Below, in pieces: positions 20,465-28,640 of a stretch of DNA of 64,000 bases (within the stretch, counting starts at the first letter, position 1; each line of letters starts with the position of its first letter). The DNA comes from DATFDN01 sp963767645 (GTDB lineage Bacteria; Pseudomonadota; Alphaproteobacteria; Acetobacterales; Acetobacteraceae), in contig CAVYEW010000001.1 of NCBI GenBank assembly GCA_963767645.1, positions 383,973 through 447,972 on the forward strand, given 5' to 3'. The notes under the pieces are model-generated. The model saw nothing but the letters and a program-made list of their open reading frames with translations, searched no databases and had not been told where the DNA came from. A program made the position numbers and the translations under genes.

Positions 20465-20607
20465 GCGTTTTCAGGCTGACTGTATCGACGCGCCGTTTCA
20501 CCCCTCCCCTATCCCCTCCCGCAAGGGGAGGGGGACGTGGTAGGCGACTCCCCCTCCCCTTGCGGGAGGGGGCCGGGGGGAGGGATACGCCGGCGGTTCC
20601 AGTCTGG
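20461..20607 (+). repeat. Interspersed ~150-bp inverted-repeat element, copy 2
   Basis: Starts TAGTGCGTTTTCAGGCTGAC, continues with GTATCGACGCGCCGTTTCAC, two GC-rich stem-loops separated by ACGTGGTAGGCGACT, and ends GGATACGCCGGCGGTTCCAG. It is nearly identical to copies 3 and 4. Its left edge truncates the IS630 fragment, suggesting it inserted or recombined there. Confidence 0.85.
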
Positions 20608-20635
20608 GTGCAGCCTGCGGGGCGACGCTTGACAT

Positions 20636-21890
20636 CTATGACGATGAGAACGTGTCGCCGCTCAAGCCTGCTCTGCGCTTTTCAAGCCATAGTCGTTCCG
20701 CTGGCGCCGGGCCCAGAGCCAGGGCCGATTCGTAGGCGGCGCGAGCCTCCCCGGTTCGTCCGACGCGCCGCAGCAAATCGGCGCACCGCGTGATAGGGCA
20801 GGAAATCAGCGAGTTTACGCCCACTCATCGCCTCAACCTTACTCAGCGCCGAGTCCACCCCCGCCACCTCGGCCAGAGCCACCGTGCAGTTCAAGCGCAC
20901 GACAGGGTCGTCGCGATGCGTGAGCAGGATGTCATAGAGCGCCAGCACGGCCCGCCACGGCGGGGGTTCGGCAAGGCTTCGCCTCGCACACCAGGCACCG
21001 TGGATCGCGGCCTGCACTGCCCGCGACCCAGTTGCCCCCGGAGCGGTAGCGGCAGCGCGCCTCAGATACCCGTCCGCATCCTCGATCAGCGGACGCCGCC
21101 ACAGCGCCGGGTCCTGCTCCGACAGCGGCACCATCGCGCCCTCACTGTCGAGCCGCGCCGGCCGCCGCGCCGCCGCGTAGCGGACCAGGGCCGCGAGCGC
21201 GAGCGCCTCGGGCTCCGCGGGCAGCAGCTCCGCCAGCACGCGCGTCAGCTCCAGCATCTCCGAGGCATAGCCGGCGTGCGGCCCGAGGCCGGCCGCGTCC
21301 TCGTGCGCCTTGGCGTAGGCGACCTCCAGCGTGGACAGCACCGCGTCGAGCCGCTCGGACCAGGCCTCGGGTCGAGGCACCTCGAACGGCACGCCGGCCT
21401 CGGCGATCTTGCGCTTGGCCCGGACCAAGCGCTGGGCCAGCGTGACCTCGGGAATCAGGAAGGCGTGGGCGATCTCGGCCGTGGACAAGCCGCAGACCAG
21501 CCGCAAGGTAAGAGCGGCCCGTGCTTCCGGCGCCACCGCCGGATGGCAGCACACGAAGATGAGCCTGAGCCGTTCGTCGGGAATCAGCCCGGCATCGCCG
21601 GTCATGAGATCCTCCGCGCTCGGCTCAGGGGCCGGTGGATCGGGTACGAAGCGCTCGCGGGTTCGGCGCCGGCGCAGCGCATCGAAGGCGCAGCGCTGCG
21701 CAACCCGGTAGAGCCAGCCGGCCGGGTCGCGTGGCGCACCGCCATCCCGCGACCAGGCTTCCGCCGCCCGCGCGCAGGCCTCGGCGAATGCCTCTTCGGC
21801 CACATCAAGGTCGCGGAAGCGGGCGGCGAGCGCCGCGACGATGCGCCCGCCCGCCTGCCGCGCCGCACGGTCGAGCGCGGCGGTGCTCAC
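20636..21890 (-). CDS. ECF RNA polymerase sigma factor with DUF6596/TPR tail (ECF42-like), frameshifted near 20782
   Basis: Alternative sigma factor of the long ECF type that is normally paired with DGPF proteins. Sigma-2 region: DVAEEAFAEACARAAEAW and PAGWLYRVAQRCAFDALRRR. Sigma-4 region: LRLVCGLSTAEIAHAFLI with TLAQRLVRAKRKI. A long C-terminal helical domain follows (LNCTVALAEVAG). After LADFLPYHAV the frame should change by one base to ADLLRRVGRTGEARAAYESA and end at 20636; unshifted it ends at 20682 in unrelated sequence. Loss of a GC dinucleotide or one extra base would explain it. The start overlaps the end of the DGPF gene by four bases, so the two are translationally coupled. Confidence 0.82.
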
Positions 21891-22240
21891 CCGCAGCCTT
21901 GGCCGAATAGCGGCCTGATCTCCACCGCCCCGTCCTGCAACAAAGGCAATTCCTTGGCGGCAGCGATCGCGGCGTCGAGATCGGGCACATCGATCAGGTA
22001 GAGTCCGGCAAGCTGCTCCTTGGTCTCCGCGAACGGACCGTCGTGGATCGTCTTGGTCCCACCCGTGGTGCGCACGGTAGTCGCCGCGGCCGTGCCCTTC
22101 AGCCCGGCGCCGCCGACCCTCGCAGCCCCTAGCTTGGCGGTGAACGCCATATGCTTAGCGGCAACCTCCTGGAGGGCAGGCCCGTTTTTGTCCGGGCCGT
22201 AGAATTGCTCGTCCTCGTAGATCAGCAGTGCGTAGCGCAT
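21887..22240 (-). CDS. YCII-related DGPF-domain protein
   Basis: Small (117-residue) protein of the YCII/DGPF family. It begins MRYALLIYEDEQFYG and contains the diagnostic HDGPFAETKEQLAGLYLID. DGPF proteins are typical partners of ECF42 sigma factors, and this one sits directly upstream with a four-base overlap, so one operon is likely. The function in signalling is unknown; no membrane segment or signal peptide is present. Confidence 0.88.
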   Translation of the reverse strand: MRYALLIYEDEQFYGPDKNGPALQEVAAKHMAFTAKLGAARVGGAGLKGTAAATTVRTTGGTKTIHDGPFAETKEQLAGLYLIDVPDLDAAIAAAKELPLLQDGAVEIRPLFGQGCG

Positions 22241-22283
22241 TCGTATTACCCCTTCTCATAATCCGGCCATTGGGAAATGCCGG

Positions 22284-22529
22284 TCAGCTCCCGCGACGGT
22301 TGCTCTGGACGTTGCTGGCGACAGGGACTGATCCGCTCCTCGGTGCCTCGGTGCGGCTGGCAGGATGTGACGTGCTCGCCCTGCCGGCGCTTGTCGCCTG
22401 CATCTGCTGGGTTTCGATGAAGCTGGGCCAGCCGCTGTGCCAGGGGGCGAGGCCGGGAGGAGCGCCTTGCGCCAGGGCGGCAGCGCCGCCAATCACGGTG
22501 AGGGCTGCGACAATAGCGATCTGTTTCAT
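22284..22529 (-). CDS. Small predicted secreted protein of unknown function
   Basis: An 81-residue frame from ATG 22529 starts MKQIAIVAALTVIGGAAALA, a plausible signal peptide, followed by a short Ser/Thr/Ala-rich mature part ending NVQSNRRGS. It contains no known domain. Upstream on the same strand, about 22584-22634, the codons MRMQYMRLIYQG resemble the start of a DGPF protein, so this gene may sit behind a decayed second DGPF copy. The Shine-Dalgarno is weak. Confidence 0.45.
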   Translation of the reverse strand: MKQIAIVAALTVIGGAAALAQGAPPGLAPWHSGWPSFIETQQMQATSAGRASTSHPASRTEAPRSGSVPVASNVQSNRRGS

Positions 22530-22784
22530 CTGAATCAGTCCTTGGTTTTTGAAAGTGGTCATGACGGATCCCCCGTAGCCGGCCCGGAGATCTGCTCGTC
22601 CCTGGTAGATCAGCCGCATGTACTGCATTCGCATCGCCCCTCCTCTGGGCTTGGCAGAAGCCGCGTCGGTCGCGGCCCGTCCAGCTATCAGACGTTCGAG
22701 CCTGCCCGGGATCGACAGTTGGTACGAGTTTTCTCGGCGAGTGCGGGAGTAGGCGGGCGAACCAGCAAGTTCGCGCGTATGAGC

Positions 22785-22870
22785 CCCCTCCCCCCGGCCC
22801 CGCCCGCGAGGAGAGGGGGAGCCACACTGCGATCCTCTTCCCTTGCGGGAAGGGCTAGGGAAGAGTCGAG
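22785..22870. repeat. GC-rich palindromic repeats between genes
   Basis: Two back-to-back hairpin-type sequences, one CCCCCTCC...GGAGAGGGGG and one CCTCTTCCCTTGCGGGAAGG, fill the space downstream of the MotB-like gene. They resemble the stems of the interspersed element but lack its flanking arms. They could act as a transcription end signal; there is no T-run. Confidence 0.5.
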
Positions 22871-22872
22871 CG

Positions 22873-24216
22873 TTACGATCGCGTGCGGTTGTAGTCGGTC
22901 AGGCGCAGCTCGATGCGGCGGTTCTTGGCGTAGCCGGCCGGGGTCTCCGCCGGGTCTAGCGGGTGGTTGTCGCCGAAGCCGGTGACTGCCAGGTGGTCCG
23001 CGGGCACGCCCTCCTTGATCAGCAGGTTCACCACGCTGATCGCGCGCGCCGCCGACAGCTCCCAGTTCGAGGCGAAGCGTCCGCCGGTGACGGGCTGGCG
23101 GTCGGCGTAGCCGTCCACGTCGAGCACCCAGGCGAGATTCGGCGGGATCTTCTCGGCGATGTGCTTCACCGTCTCGGCGATCTTGCTCATCTGCACCACG
23201 CCGTCGGAGGTGAGGTCGGCGGAGCCGACGGGGAACAGCACGTCGCTCTGCATCACGAACCGGTCGCCGACGATATCGATCCCCGGCTCGCCGGCCAGCA
23301 CCTTGCGCAAGGTGCCGAAGAAGTCGCTCCGATACTGCTGCAATTCCTGGACCTTGGCGGCCAGCGCGGTGTTGAGCTGCTGGCCCAGGTTGGCGATCTT
23401 CACGTCCTTCTCGTGCTCGGCGGCATGGGCGACGTCGAGCGCCTGCGCCACGGCTCCGAGTTGCGCCCTCAGCTGGTCGACCTGCTGGTTGAGCAGCGCG
23501 ATCTGCGCCTTCGCGCTGTCGCCCAGCTTGCGCTCGTCCTCCAGCTGCGCGGCGACAGCGCGGCGGCGGTCCTGTTCGGTGGTCACGCGCACCGCGGCGT
23601 CCTGCGCCTGCTTTTCCAGCTGGTCGCGCAGCGCCGTCAGCGCGCGCACCTGCTGGTCCATCCGGGCGAGGTCGTCGAGCTTCGCCTGGATCGTCTCGCG
23701 ATCGGCGCTCACGGTGCGGTTCAGTTCCGCGGACTCGCGCCGCATGGCCTCCAGGTGCTGTTGCGCGTCGGCCAGCTGGGTCGCGAGATCGGCGGCGCGC
23801 GCCTCGGCGCCGCGCGCGCTCTGCTGCGAGGCGCTGAGCTGCCCGGTGAGCACCGTGCGGGTGTTGTTCAGCTCGGCCAGTTGCCGGCCAAGATCGGCGA
23901 TCTGCGTGCCGAGTTCCTGCCGGTCGGCATTCGCCGATGCAAGCTCGCTGGTGAGCCGCGACACCGAGCCCTCCAGCCCGGAGGCGCGCGACTTCTCGAG
24001 CGACAGCATCCGGCCCACATCGGCGAGCTTCGCGCTGAGGGTATCGAGCTCCTTGTTGCGCCCGGTGAGCGCGAAGGAGAGGAACCCCTGCGCCAGGACG
24101 AACACGAGCAGGACGAAGATGATGACCATGAGCAGCGTGGAGAGGGCGTCCACGTAACCTGGCCAGGCTTCCATCCCGGCCGATCCGCTGCTCCGCCGAC
24201 GCGGTCCAAGGGCCAT
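22873..24216 (-). CDS. MotB/OmpA-like peptidoglycan-binding protein with long coiled coil
   Basis: A 447-residue inner-membrane protein with one N-terminal membrane segment (YVDALSTLLMVIIFVLLVF), a coiled coil of about 230 residues (about 60-290), and a C-terminal OmpA/MotB peptidoglycan-binding domain (DVLFPVGSADLTSDG, WVLDVDGYADRQP, and NRRIELRLTDY). It directly follows the MotA/TolQ-like gene (start ATG 24216, stop 24217), so the two likely form an energised complex spanning the envelope. Such pairs are conserved in alphaproteobacteria without a settled role. The pair also resembles ZorAB in general layout. Confidence 0.8.
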   Translation of the reverse strand: MALGPRRRSSGSAGMEAWPGYVDALSTLLMVIIFVLLVFVLAQGFLSFALTGRNKELDTLSAKLADVGRMLSLEKSRASGLEGSVSRLTSELASANADRQELGTQIADLGRQLAELNNTRTVLTGQLSASQQSARGAEARAADLATQLADAQQHLEAMRRESAELNRTVSADRETIQAKLDDLARMDQQVRALTALRDQLEKQAQDAAVRVTTEQDRRRAVAAQLEDERKLGDSAKAQIALLNQQVDQLRAQLGAVAQALDVAHAAEHEKDVKIANLGQQLNTALAAKVQELQQYRSDFFGTLRKVLAGEPGIDIVGDRFVMQSDVLFPVGSADLTSDGVVQMSKIAETVKHIAEKIPPNLAWVLDVDGYADRQPVTGGRFASNWELSAARAISVVNLLIKEGVPADHLAVTGFGDNHPLDPAETPAGYAKNRRIELRLTDYNRTRS

Positions 24217-25377
24217 CTAGCCACGCTCCTCTGCACGGGCCGCAATGGTGCGGGTGAGAATCCTGAGATCGCTGCGCAGTTCGGCGGTGGACTGGGCGCG
24301 ACCCTGCTCGGTTTCCGTCAGCAAGCGCTGCAGGTGGAGATCGATGTTGCGCAGATGCGCCCGGGAAATCTCGTCGAGACCGGTATCGGGACGCAGATCG
24401 GCCAGGCGCTGCAAGACGGGGGCCACCGATTGCTGCGCCTCGCCGATGCGCAACATCAATTGCTGGCTGGCGCGCATGGTGTCGGTCAACGCCGCCATGC
24501 GCTCGGCCAGCGCCAGCACGGTCTGGCTCGCCTGCGCGCGGCCGTCCTCGCCGCGCGCCAGCATGCCCTGCAGGCTTTCCATGTTCTCGGCGGTCTGCTC
24601 CAGCAGCGCCTGCACGTAGACCGGCACCGAGCCCTCGCCTTCCGCGAAGGCGCCCGAGGAAAGCCGGGTCAGGCCGGCCAGCCACTCCTCCAGCTCGTTG
24701 AAGAAGCGGTTCTGCGCCTGGCCCGCGGTGAGGTCGAGGAAGCCGAGGACCAGCGCGCTCGACAGGCCGAACATGCTGGCCGAGAACGCGATGCCCATGC
24801 CGTTCAGCGGCTCGGCCAGTCCGGACTTGAGCTGATCGAACAGCTGGGCGAGGTCGTTGGTGCCGATCGACATGTGCTGGATCACGCCGGACACGGCGCC
24901 GATGGTGCGGAGCAGGCCCCAGAACGTGCCCAGCAGGCCGAGGAAGATCAGCAGCCCGGTCATGTAGCGGGCCACCTCGCGGCTTTCGTCCAGGCGCGAG
25001 CCGATCGAATCGAGCAGGCTGCGGGTGGCCAGGGTGGACAGCGTGAACCGCGCCTGGGCCCCGCCCCGTCCCCCGCGCCCGCTGTCGCGCATCGCCAGCA
25101 TGCTGGCCATCGGCGCCAGCAGCCGCGGCGAGGGGACGGCGGAGGCGCTGGGGCGCGGGTTCTGGTACGCCTCGACCCAGGCGACCTCGGGGCCGAGACG
25201 CATCACCTGGCGCAAGGTCCAGAGAATGCCGATCAGCAGGATGAACAGGATCAGCCCGTTCAGGTCCGGATTGTTCAGGAAGATGACCCGCAAGGTGGGC
25301 GACAGCCAGGCAACAATGGCCGCGACCGCGGCCAAGAACACCAGCATGCGGATCAGGTACGGACTCGGGCGGGTCAT
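24217..25377 (-). CDS. MotA/TolQ/ExbB-like proton-channel protein
   Basis: A 386-residue membrane protein with two N-terminal hydrophobic segments (LVFLAAVAAIVAW and NGLILFILLIGILW), the central channel helices (YMTGLLIFLGLLGTFWGLLR and GMGIAFSASMFGLSSALVLG) typical of the MotA/TolQ/ExbB family, and a long C-terminal helical tail. It would conduct protons with the MotB-like partner encoded next. It overlaps the upstream OmpA-like gene by four bases, indicating one operon with the inositol-phosphatase-family gene. The substrate or cargo is unknown. Confidence 0.8.
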   Translation of the reverse strand: MTRPSPYLIRMLVFLAAVAAIVAWLSPTLRVIFLNNPDLNGLILFILLIGILWTLRQVMRLGPEVAWVEAYQNPRPSASAVPSPRLLAPMASMLAMRDSGRGGRGGAQARFTLSTLATRSLLDSIGSRLDESREVARYMTGLLIFLGLLGTFWGLLRTIGAVSGVIQHMSIGTNDLAQLFDQLKSGLAEPLNGMGIAFSASMFGLSSALVLGFLDLTAGQAQNRFFNELEEWLAGLTRLSSGAFAEGEGSVPVYVQALLEQTAENMESLQGMLARGEDGRAQASQTVLALAERMAALTDTMRASQQLMLRIGEAQQSVAPVLQRLADLRPDTGLDEISRAHLRNIDLHLQRLLTETEQGRAQSTAELRSDLRILTRTIAARAEERG

Positions 25378-26174
25378 GGCTGCTTGCCCTGCTTCGGCGC
25401 GGCGGCGGCGCCGCTGGTGCCCATCACAGTAACGATCGCTGCGTCAGCGGCGCCAGCCTGATCTACCGGAGGCACGCCGAGCGCGCGCACATAGATGCTG
25501 GCGGCAGGCACTCCAGCCCCCACCAACGCCGCGCGCACCGCGAGCGCGCGCGCCAGCGACAGCCGCCGCGCGCTCGAGGCGTCGCCGCCGGAGGCGGGCG
25601 CGTAGGCGACGACCTCGATCCTGGTCGCATCGGTGCGCGGCGCCTCCCGACCCAGCCGTGCGACCGCGCCGGCCTCGGGCGCGGCGAGATCGGACTGACC
25701 AGGGGCAAATCCGACACGCAGCACAAGCGGTGCTGCGGGCGGCGGCTGGGGAGGTGCTGCGGGCGGGGCGGCTGCGGGCGGGACGGCTCCGGTAGGAGGC
25801 GCCGGCGTCGCGGGCGGCGGGGGCACGGGCGCCGCGGAGGGCAGCTCGACGGCGGCGGGAGGCGGGCCGGCGGCCACGCTGGGCGGCGCTGGGGCCACGG
25901 CGGGCGCTGCCGCGGGGGGCGCGGGCTCGGGGCTCGGCCGGCCGGCGGTCGACGGAAGCGGCCGGTGCGTCAGGGGGCGATGGGCCGGGCGCGGCGCCGT
26001 CCTCGGCTGCGGCAGCGCGTCGAGGGCGTGCAGATCGACGGTGACTTGCGCCCAAGCGGAAGCGGACAGGCCCAGCATGGCGGTGACAACGGTTGCGGCA
26101 AGGCGGCGCATCGGCGCCAGCAAAGCGCCTCGGGAGCCCGGCACGCAAGCGGCCGTCCGGGCGGCGCCGGTCAT
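25374..26174 (-). CDS. Pro/Ala-rich exported protein with OmpA-like C-terminus
   Basis: A signal peptide (MRRLAATVVTAMLGLSASAWA) is preceded by about 21 extra residues if translation starts at ATG 26174, which overlaps the previous stop (ATGA). ATG 26111 gives the signal peptide directly. Residues about 60-170 are a low-complexity Pro/Ala linker. The C-terminal ~90 residues (LVLRVGFAPGQSDLAAPEAG, VVAYAPASGGDASSARRLSL) look like a divergent OmpA/peptidoglycan-associated domain. It forms an operon with the proton-channel pair downstream and could be a periplasmic partner. Confidence 0.65.
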   Translation of the reverse strand: MTGAARTAACVPGSRGALLAPMRRLAATVVTAMLGLSASAWAQVTVDLHALDALPQPRTAPRPAHRPLTHRPLPSTAGRPSPEPAPPAAAPAVAPAPPSVAAGPPPAAVELPSAAPVPPPPATPAPPTGAVPPAAAPPAAPPQPPPAAPLVLRVGFAPGQSDLAAPEAGAVARLGREAPRTDATRIEVVAYAPASGGDASSARRLSLARALAVRAALVGAGVPAASIYVRALGVPPVDQAGAADAAIVTVMGTSGAAAAPKQGKQP

Positions 26175-27010
26175 GTTGCCTCGGCTGCCCTCATGCCCAT
26201 ACCGTCGGCGACGAACTCCCGCAGTTTCGCGTGCAAGTGCGGCGTTCCAGCAACAACGTCACCGCTGCCGCGCGGGTCGCCGCCGAGCGGGTCGGTGGCG
26301 TAGCCGCCCGATTCCCGCACCAGAAGCAGCCCGGCCGCCATGTCCCAGGGCTTCAGGCCGAGTTCCCAATAGCCGTCGTAGCGGCCCGCCGCGACCCAGG
26401 CGAGGTCGAGCGCGGCGGCTCCGAAACGGCGGATGCCGGCGACCCGCGGCATCAGCGCCGCCAGGGTGCGCGAGAAGGCGGACCGGCGCGAGGACGCGAC
26501 GGCGGCGAACGGGATACCGGTGGCGAACAGCGCCTCCTTCAGCTCGCGCCGCGCCGAGACGCGCAGCCGCCGTTCGTTGACGAACGCGCCGGCGCCTTTC
26601 TCGGCCCAGAACATCTCATCGACGGCCGGCGCGTAGATCAGCCCCGCCGCCGCCTCGCTGGTGCCGTCCGGCAGGCGCTTCTCCAGCCCGATGCTGATCG
26701 CCCAGTGCGGGATGCCGTGCAGGAAGTTGGTGGTCCCGTCGAGCGGATCGACGATCCAGCGCCAGGACCAGTTCTCCGATCCGGAGGCGCCGGATTCCTC
26801 CATCAGGAAGGCGTAGCCGGGGCGGGCGCGGGTCAGCTCCTCGCGCAAGGTGGCCTCGGCGCGCAGATCGGCCTGGGTGACGAAGTCGGACGGCCCCTTG
26901 ACGCTCACCTGGAGCTGCTCGACCTCGGCGAAGTCGCGCAGCAGACGCTTCGCCGCCTTGTGGGCGGCGTTGGCCATGACGGTCAGGTGCGGCGAGAGGC
27001 GCGCGGCCAA
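26171..27010 (-). CDS. Inositol monophosphatase family protein
   Basis: Mg-dependent phosphatase of the IMPase/SuhB/HisN/CysQ superfamily. The 279-residue product has VKGPSDFVTQADLRAE, MEESG, the metal-binding signature WIVDPLDGTTNFLHG and the second motif LGLKPWDMAAGLLLV. The exact substrate (inositol phosphate, histidinol phosphate or PAP) cannot be told from the sequence. It lies six bases after the efp gene and overlaps the OmpA-like gene. Confidence 0.88.
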   Translation of the reverse strand: MAARLSPHLTVMANAAHKAAKRLLRDFAEVEQLQVSVKGPSDFVTQADLRAEATLREELTRARPGYAFLMEESGASGSENWSWRWIVDPLDGTTNFLHGIPHWAISIGLEKRLPDGTSEAAAGLIYAPAVDEMFWAEKGAGAFVNERRLRVSARRELKEALFATGIPFAAVASSRRSAFSRTLAALMPRVAGIRRFGAAALDLAWVAAGRYDGYWELGLKPWDMAAGLLLVRESGGYATDPLGGDPRGSGDVVAGTPHLHAKLREFVADGMGMRAAEAT

Positions 27011-27016
27011 GCCGGC

Positions 27017-27584
27017 TCAGCCCTTGGCCCGCTCGACATAGCTGCCGTCCTCGGTGCGGACGACGATCCTCTCGCCGGTCTCGATGAAGGGCGGCACCGA
27101 GGTCTTCACGCCATTGGACAGCCGGGCCGGCTTGTAGGACGAGGCGGCGGTCTGTCCCTTCACCACCGGATCGGCCTCGACGATCTCCAGCACGACGGTG
27201 GGCGGCAGGTGCGCGGCAACCGGCTCGCCCTCCACCAGATCGACGGTGATGGTCATGTTGTCCTGCAGGAACGGCGCCGCGTCGCCCAGCAGCGCGAGCG
27301 GCACATGCACCTGCTCGAAGCTCTCCTGGTCCATCAGCACCATGTTGTCGCCTTCCGTGTAGGAGTACACGGTACTCCTTGTTGTCGGTCATCAGGCGTT
27401 CCACGGTGTCGGCGGTGCGCCAACGCTCGTTGGTCTTGTTCCCGCTCTTCAGGTCGCGCATCTCCACCTGGATGAAGGCGCCGCCCTTGCCGGGGGTGAT
27501 GATCTGCTGCTTCAGCACGGTCCAGCGGCGGCCCTCGTGCTCGATCACCTGTCCGGCGCGGATCAGGTTCGCCTGCTGCTTCAT
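27017..27584 (-). CDS. efp: Elongation factor P, frameshifted at about 27371
   Basis: Translation factor that relieves ribosomes stalled at polyproline. The start ATG 27584 gives MKQQANLIRAGQVIEHEG. Lys33 in ITPGKGGAFIQ is the residue lysylated by EpmA, whose gene is nearby. The frame reads normally to LMTDNKEY and then needs one base (27371) skipped to continue VYSYTEGDNMVLMDQESFEQ to the stop at 27017. With the skip, the product is 188 residues, exactly EF-P length. The shift falls inside a small palindrome (AGGAGTACACGGTACTCCT). Since EF-P is rarely lost, an indel error in the sequence is likely; as written, the gene is broken. Confidence 0.88.
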
Positions 27585-27665
27585 GGTCACTCGTCTCGAT
27601 ACGGCGGGAAAGGCGGGCTTCTACAGGCAGCCCGCAGCGGGGGCAAGCGCATGGGCTGCCGGATC

Positions 27666-27859
27666 GTTGAGGGTTGAGGGGGGGGTTAGTGGGGTGTTGT
27701 GGTTGGGGTGGGTGGGTGTGTGGTGTGGTGTTTGTGGTGTGTTGGGGGAGTTGGGGTGTTTTGGGAGTTTGTGGTGTGTGGGTGGTGGGGGGGTGTGGGG
27801 TGGGTGGGTTGATTGGGGTTGGTGGGTAGGTGAGAGAAGGTGTAGTGAGGGTGAGTGAG
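27666..27859. other. 194-base stretch without a single C on the + strand (G/T-rich)
   Basis: From 27666 to 27859 the + strand has only G, T and some A, with many runs of three to eight Gs. Examples are TGAGGGGGGGGTTAG and GGTGGTGGGGGGGTG. In DNA this GC-rich one would expect dozens of Cs. It lies between efp and an ISAs1 remnant. It could form G-quadruplexes, or be a low-quality assembly stretch. No gene is supported here. Confidence 0.9.
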
Positions 27860-27879
27860 CGGGGTGAGTGGGAGGGAGG

Positions 27880-28640
27880 CGTGATTGAGATCGTGCATCG
27901 ACGGCAGACATCACGCGCACTCACGACGCGAAGAAGCGTGGGCGCTGCACATGGTGCTGGGCGAGCAGCAGCGCGTGCTGGGAGCAGGCTGCGAGGCACG
28001 CAACGAATCACGCGATCCGCTGCTGTCGAGCTCACCGGCGCGCTGGTACGGTCGATGCGATGGGGTGTCAGACAGGATCGCCAAACTATCCTCGACCGAG
28101 GCGGCGACTACCTGCTTGCGGTCAAGGACAACCAACCCAGCTTGCACGACGAGGTCCGGCGTCTGTTCGACGACCGGCCTGCGCGCTGCATGCCGGGTGA
28201 GACGACCGACGGCGAGCACGGCCGCATCGAGCTGCGCAGCACCAGGTAGCCACGACGTGGCCTGGCTGACCACAGACCGCCGCTTCCCGGCGAGCCACGC
28301 TTCTCCGGCGTGCGCGCCGCGTGGTTGAGGCCGCGGTCGAGCGCGGTGACAGCACCAGCCGCGAGCGCCGCTACTATCCTCGTCCCTGCCGCTCGACGCC
28401 CGGCTGTTCGCCGTGCAGTGCGCTGCCTTGGCACGTCGAGAATCGCCTGCACTGGGTGCTCGACGTCATCTTCCACGAAGACCTCAGCGTCTCAATCCGG
28501 CACCGGGCCACAGAACATGGCCACCATCCGCCACATGGCCATGAACCTGCTCCAAGGCGCCAAGGACAAGCACAGCCTCAAGGTCCGGCGAAAATCCGCC
28601 GCTTGGGATACAACCTACCTCGAAGTCCTCCGCGACAGTA
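27880..28640 (+). pseudogene. ISAs1-family transposase remnant with several frameshifts
   Basis: Pieces of an ISAs1 transposase are spread over three frames: EEAWALHMVLGEQQRVLG and GGDYLLAVKDNQPSLHDEV followed by DGEHGRIELRS; then SHDVAWLTTDRRFP; then HVENRLHWVLDVIFHEDLS, GPQNMATIRHMAMNLLQGAK and KDKHSLKVRRKSAAWDTTYL. The order is right for the family but the reading frame changes at least three times and the N-terminus is missing. The element sits at the 3' end of epmB and supplies its stop codon. Confidence 0.8.

Noticed and set aside
22873..25377. ZorAB-like pair considered as part of a Zorya anti-phage system
   Set aside because: No ZorC, ZorD or ZorE gene follows; the neighbours are EF-P and inositol-phosphatase-family genes, and the pair fits a conserved alphaproteobacterial envelope operon better.
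27621..28035. His/Thr/Pro-rich minus-strand frames over the C-free stretch
   Set aside because: They arise only from the low-complexity GT-rich sequence and have no start signal or homology.
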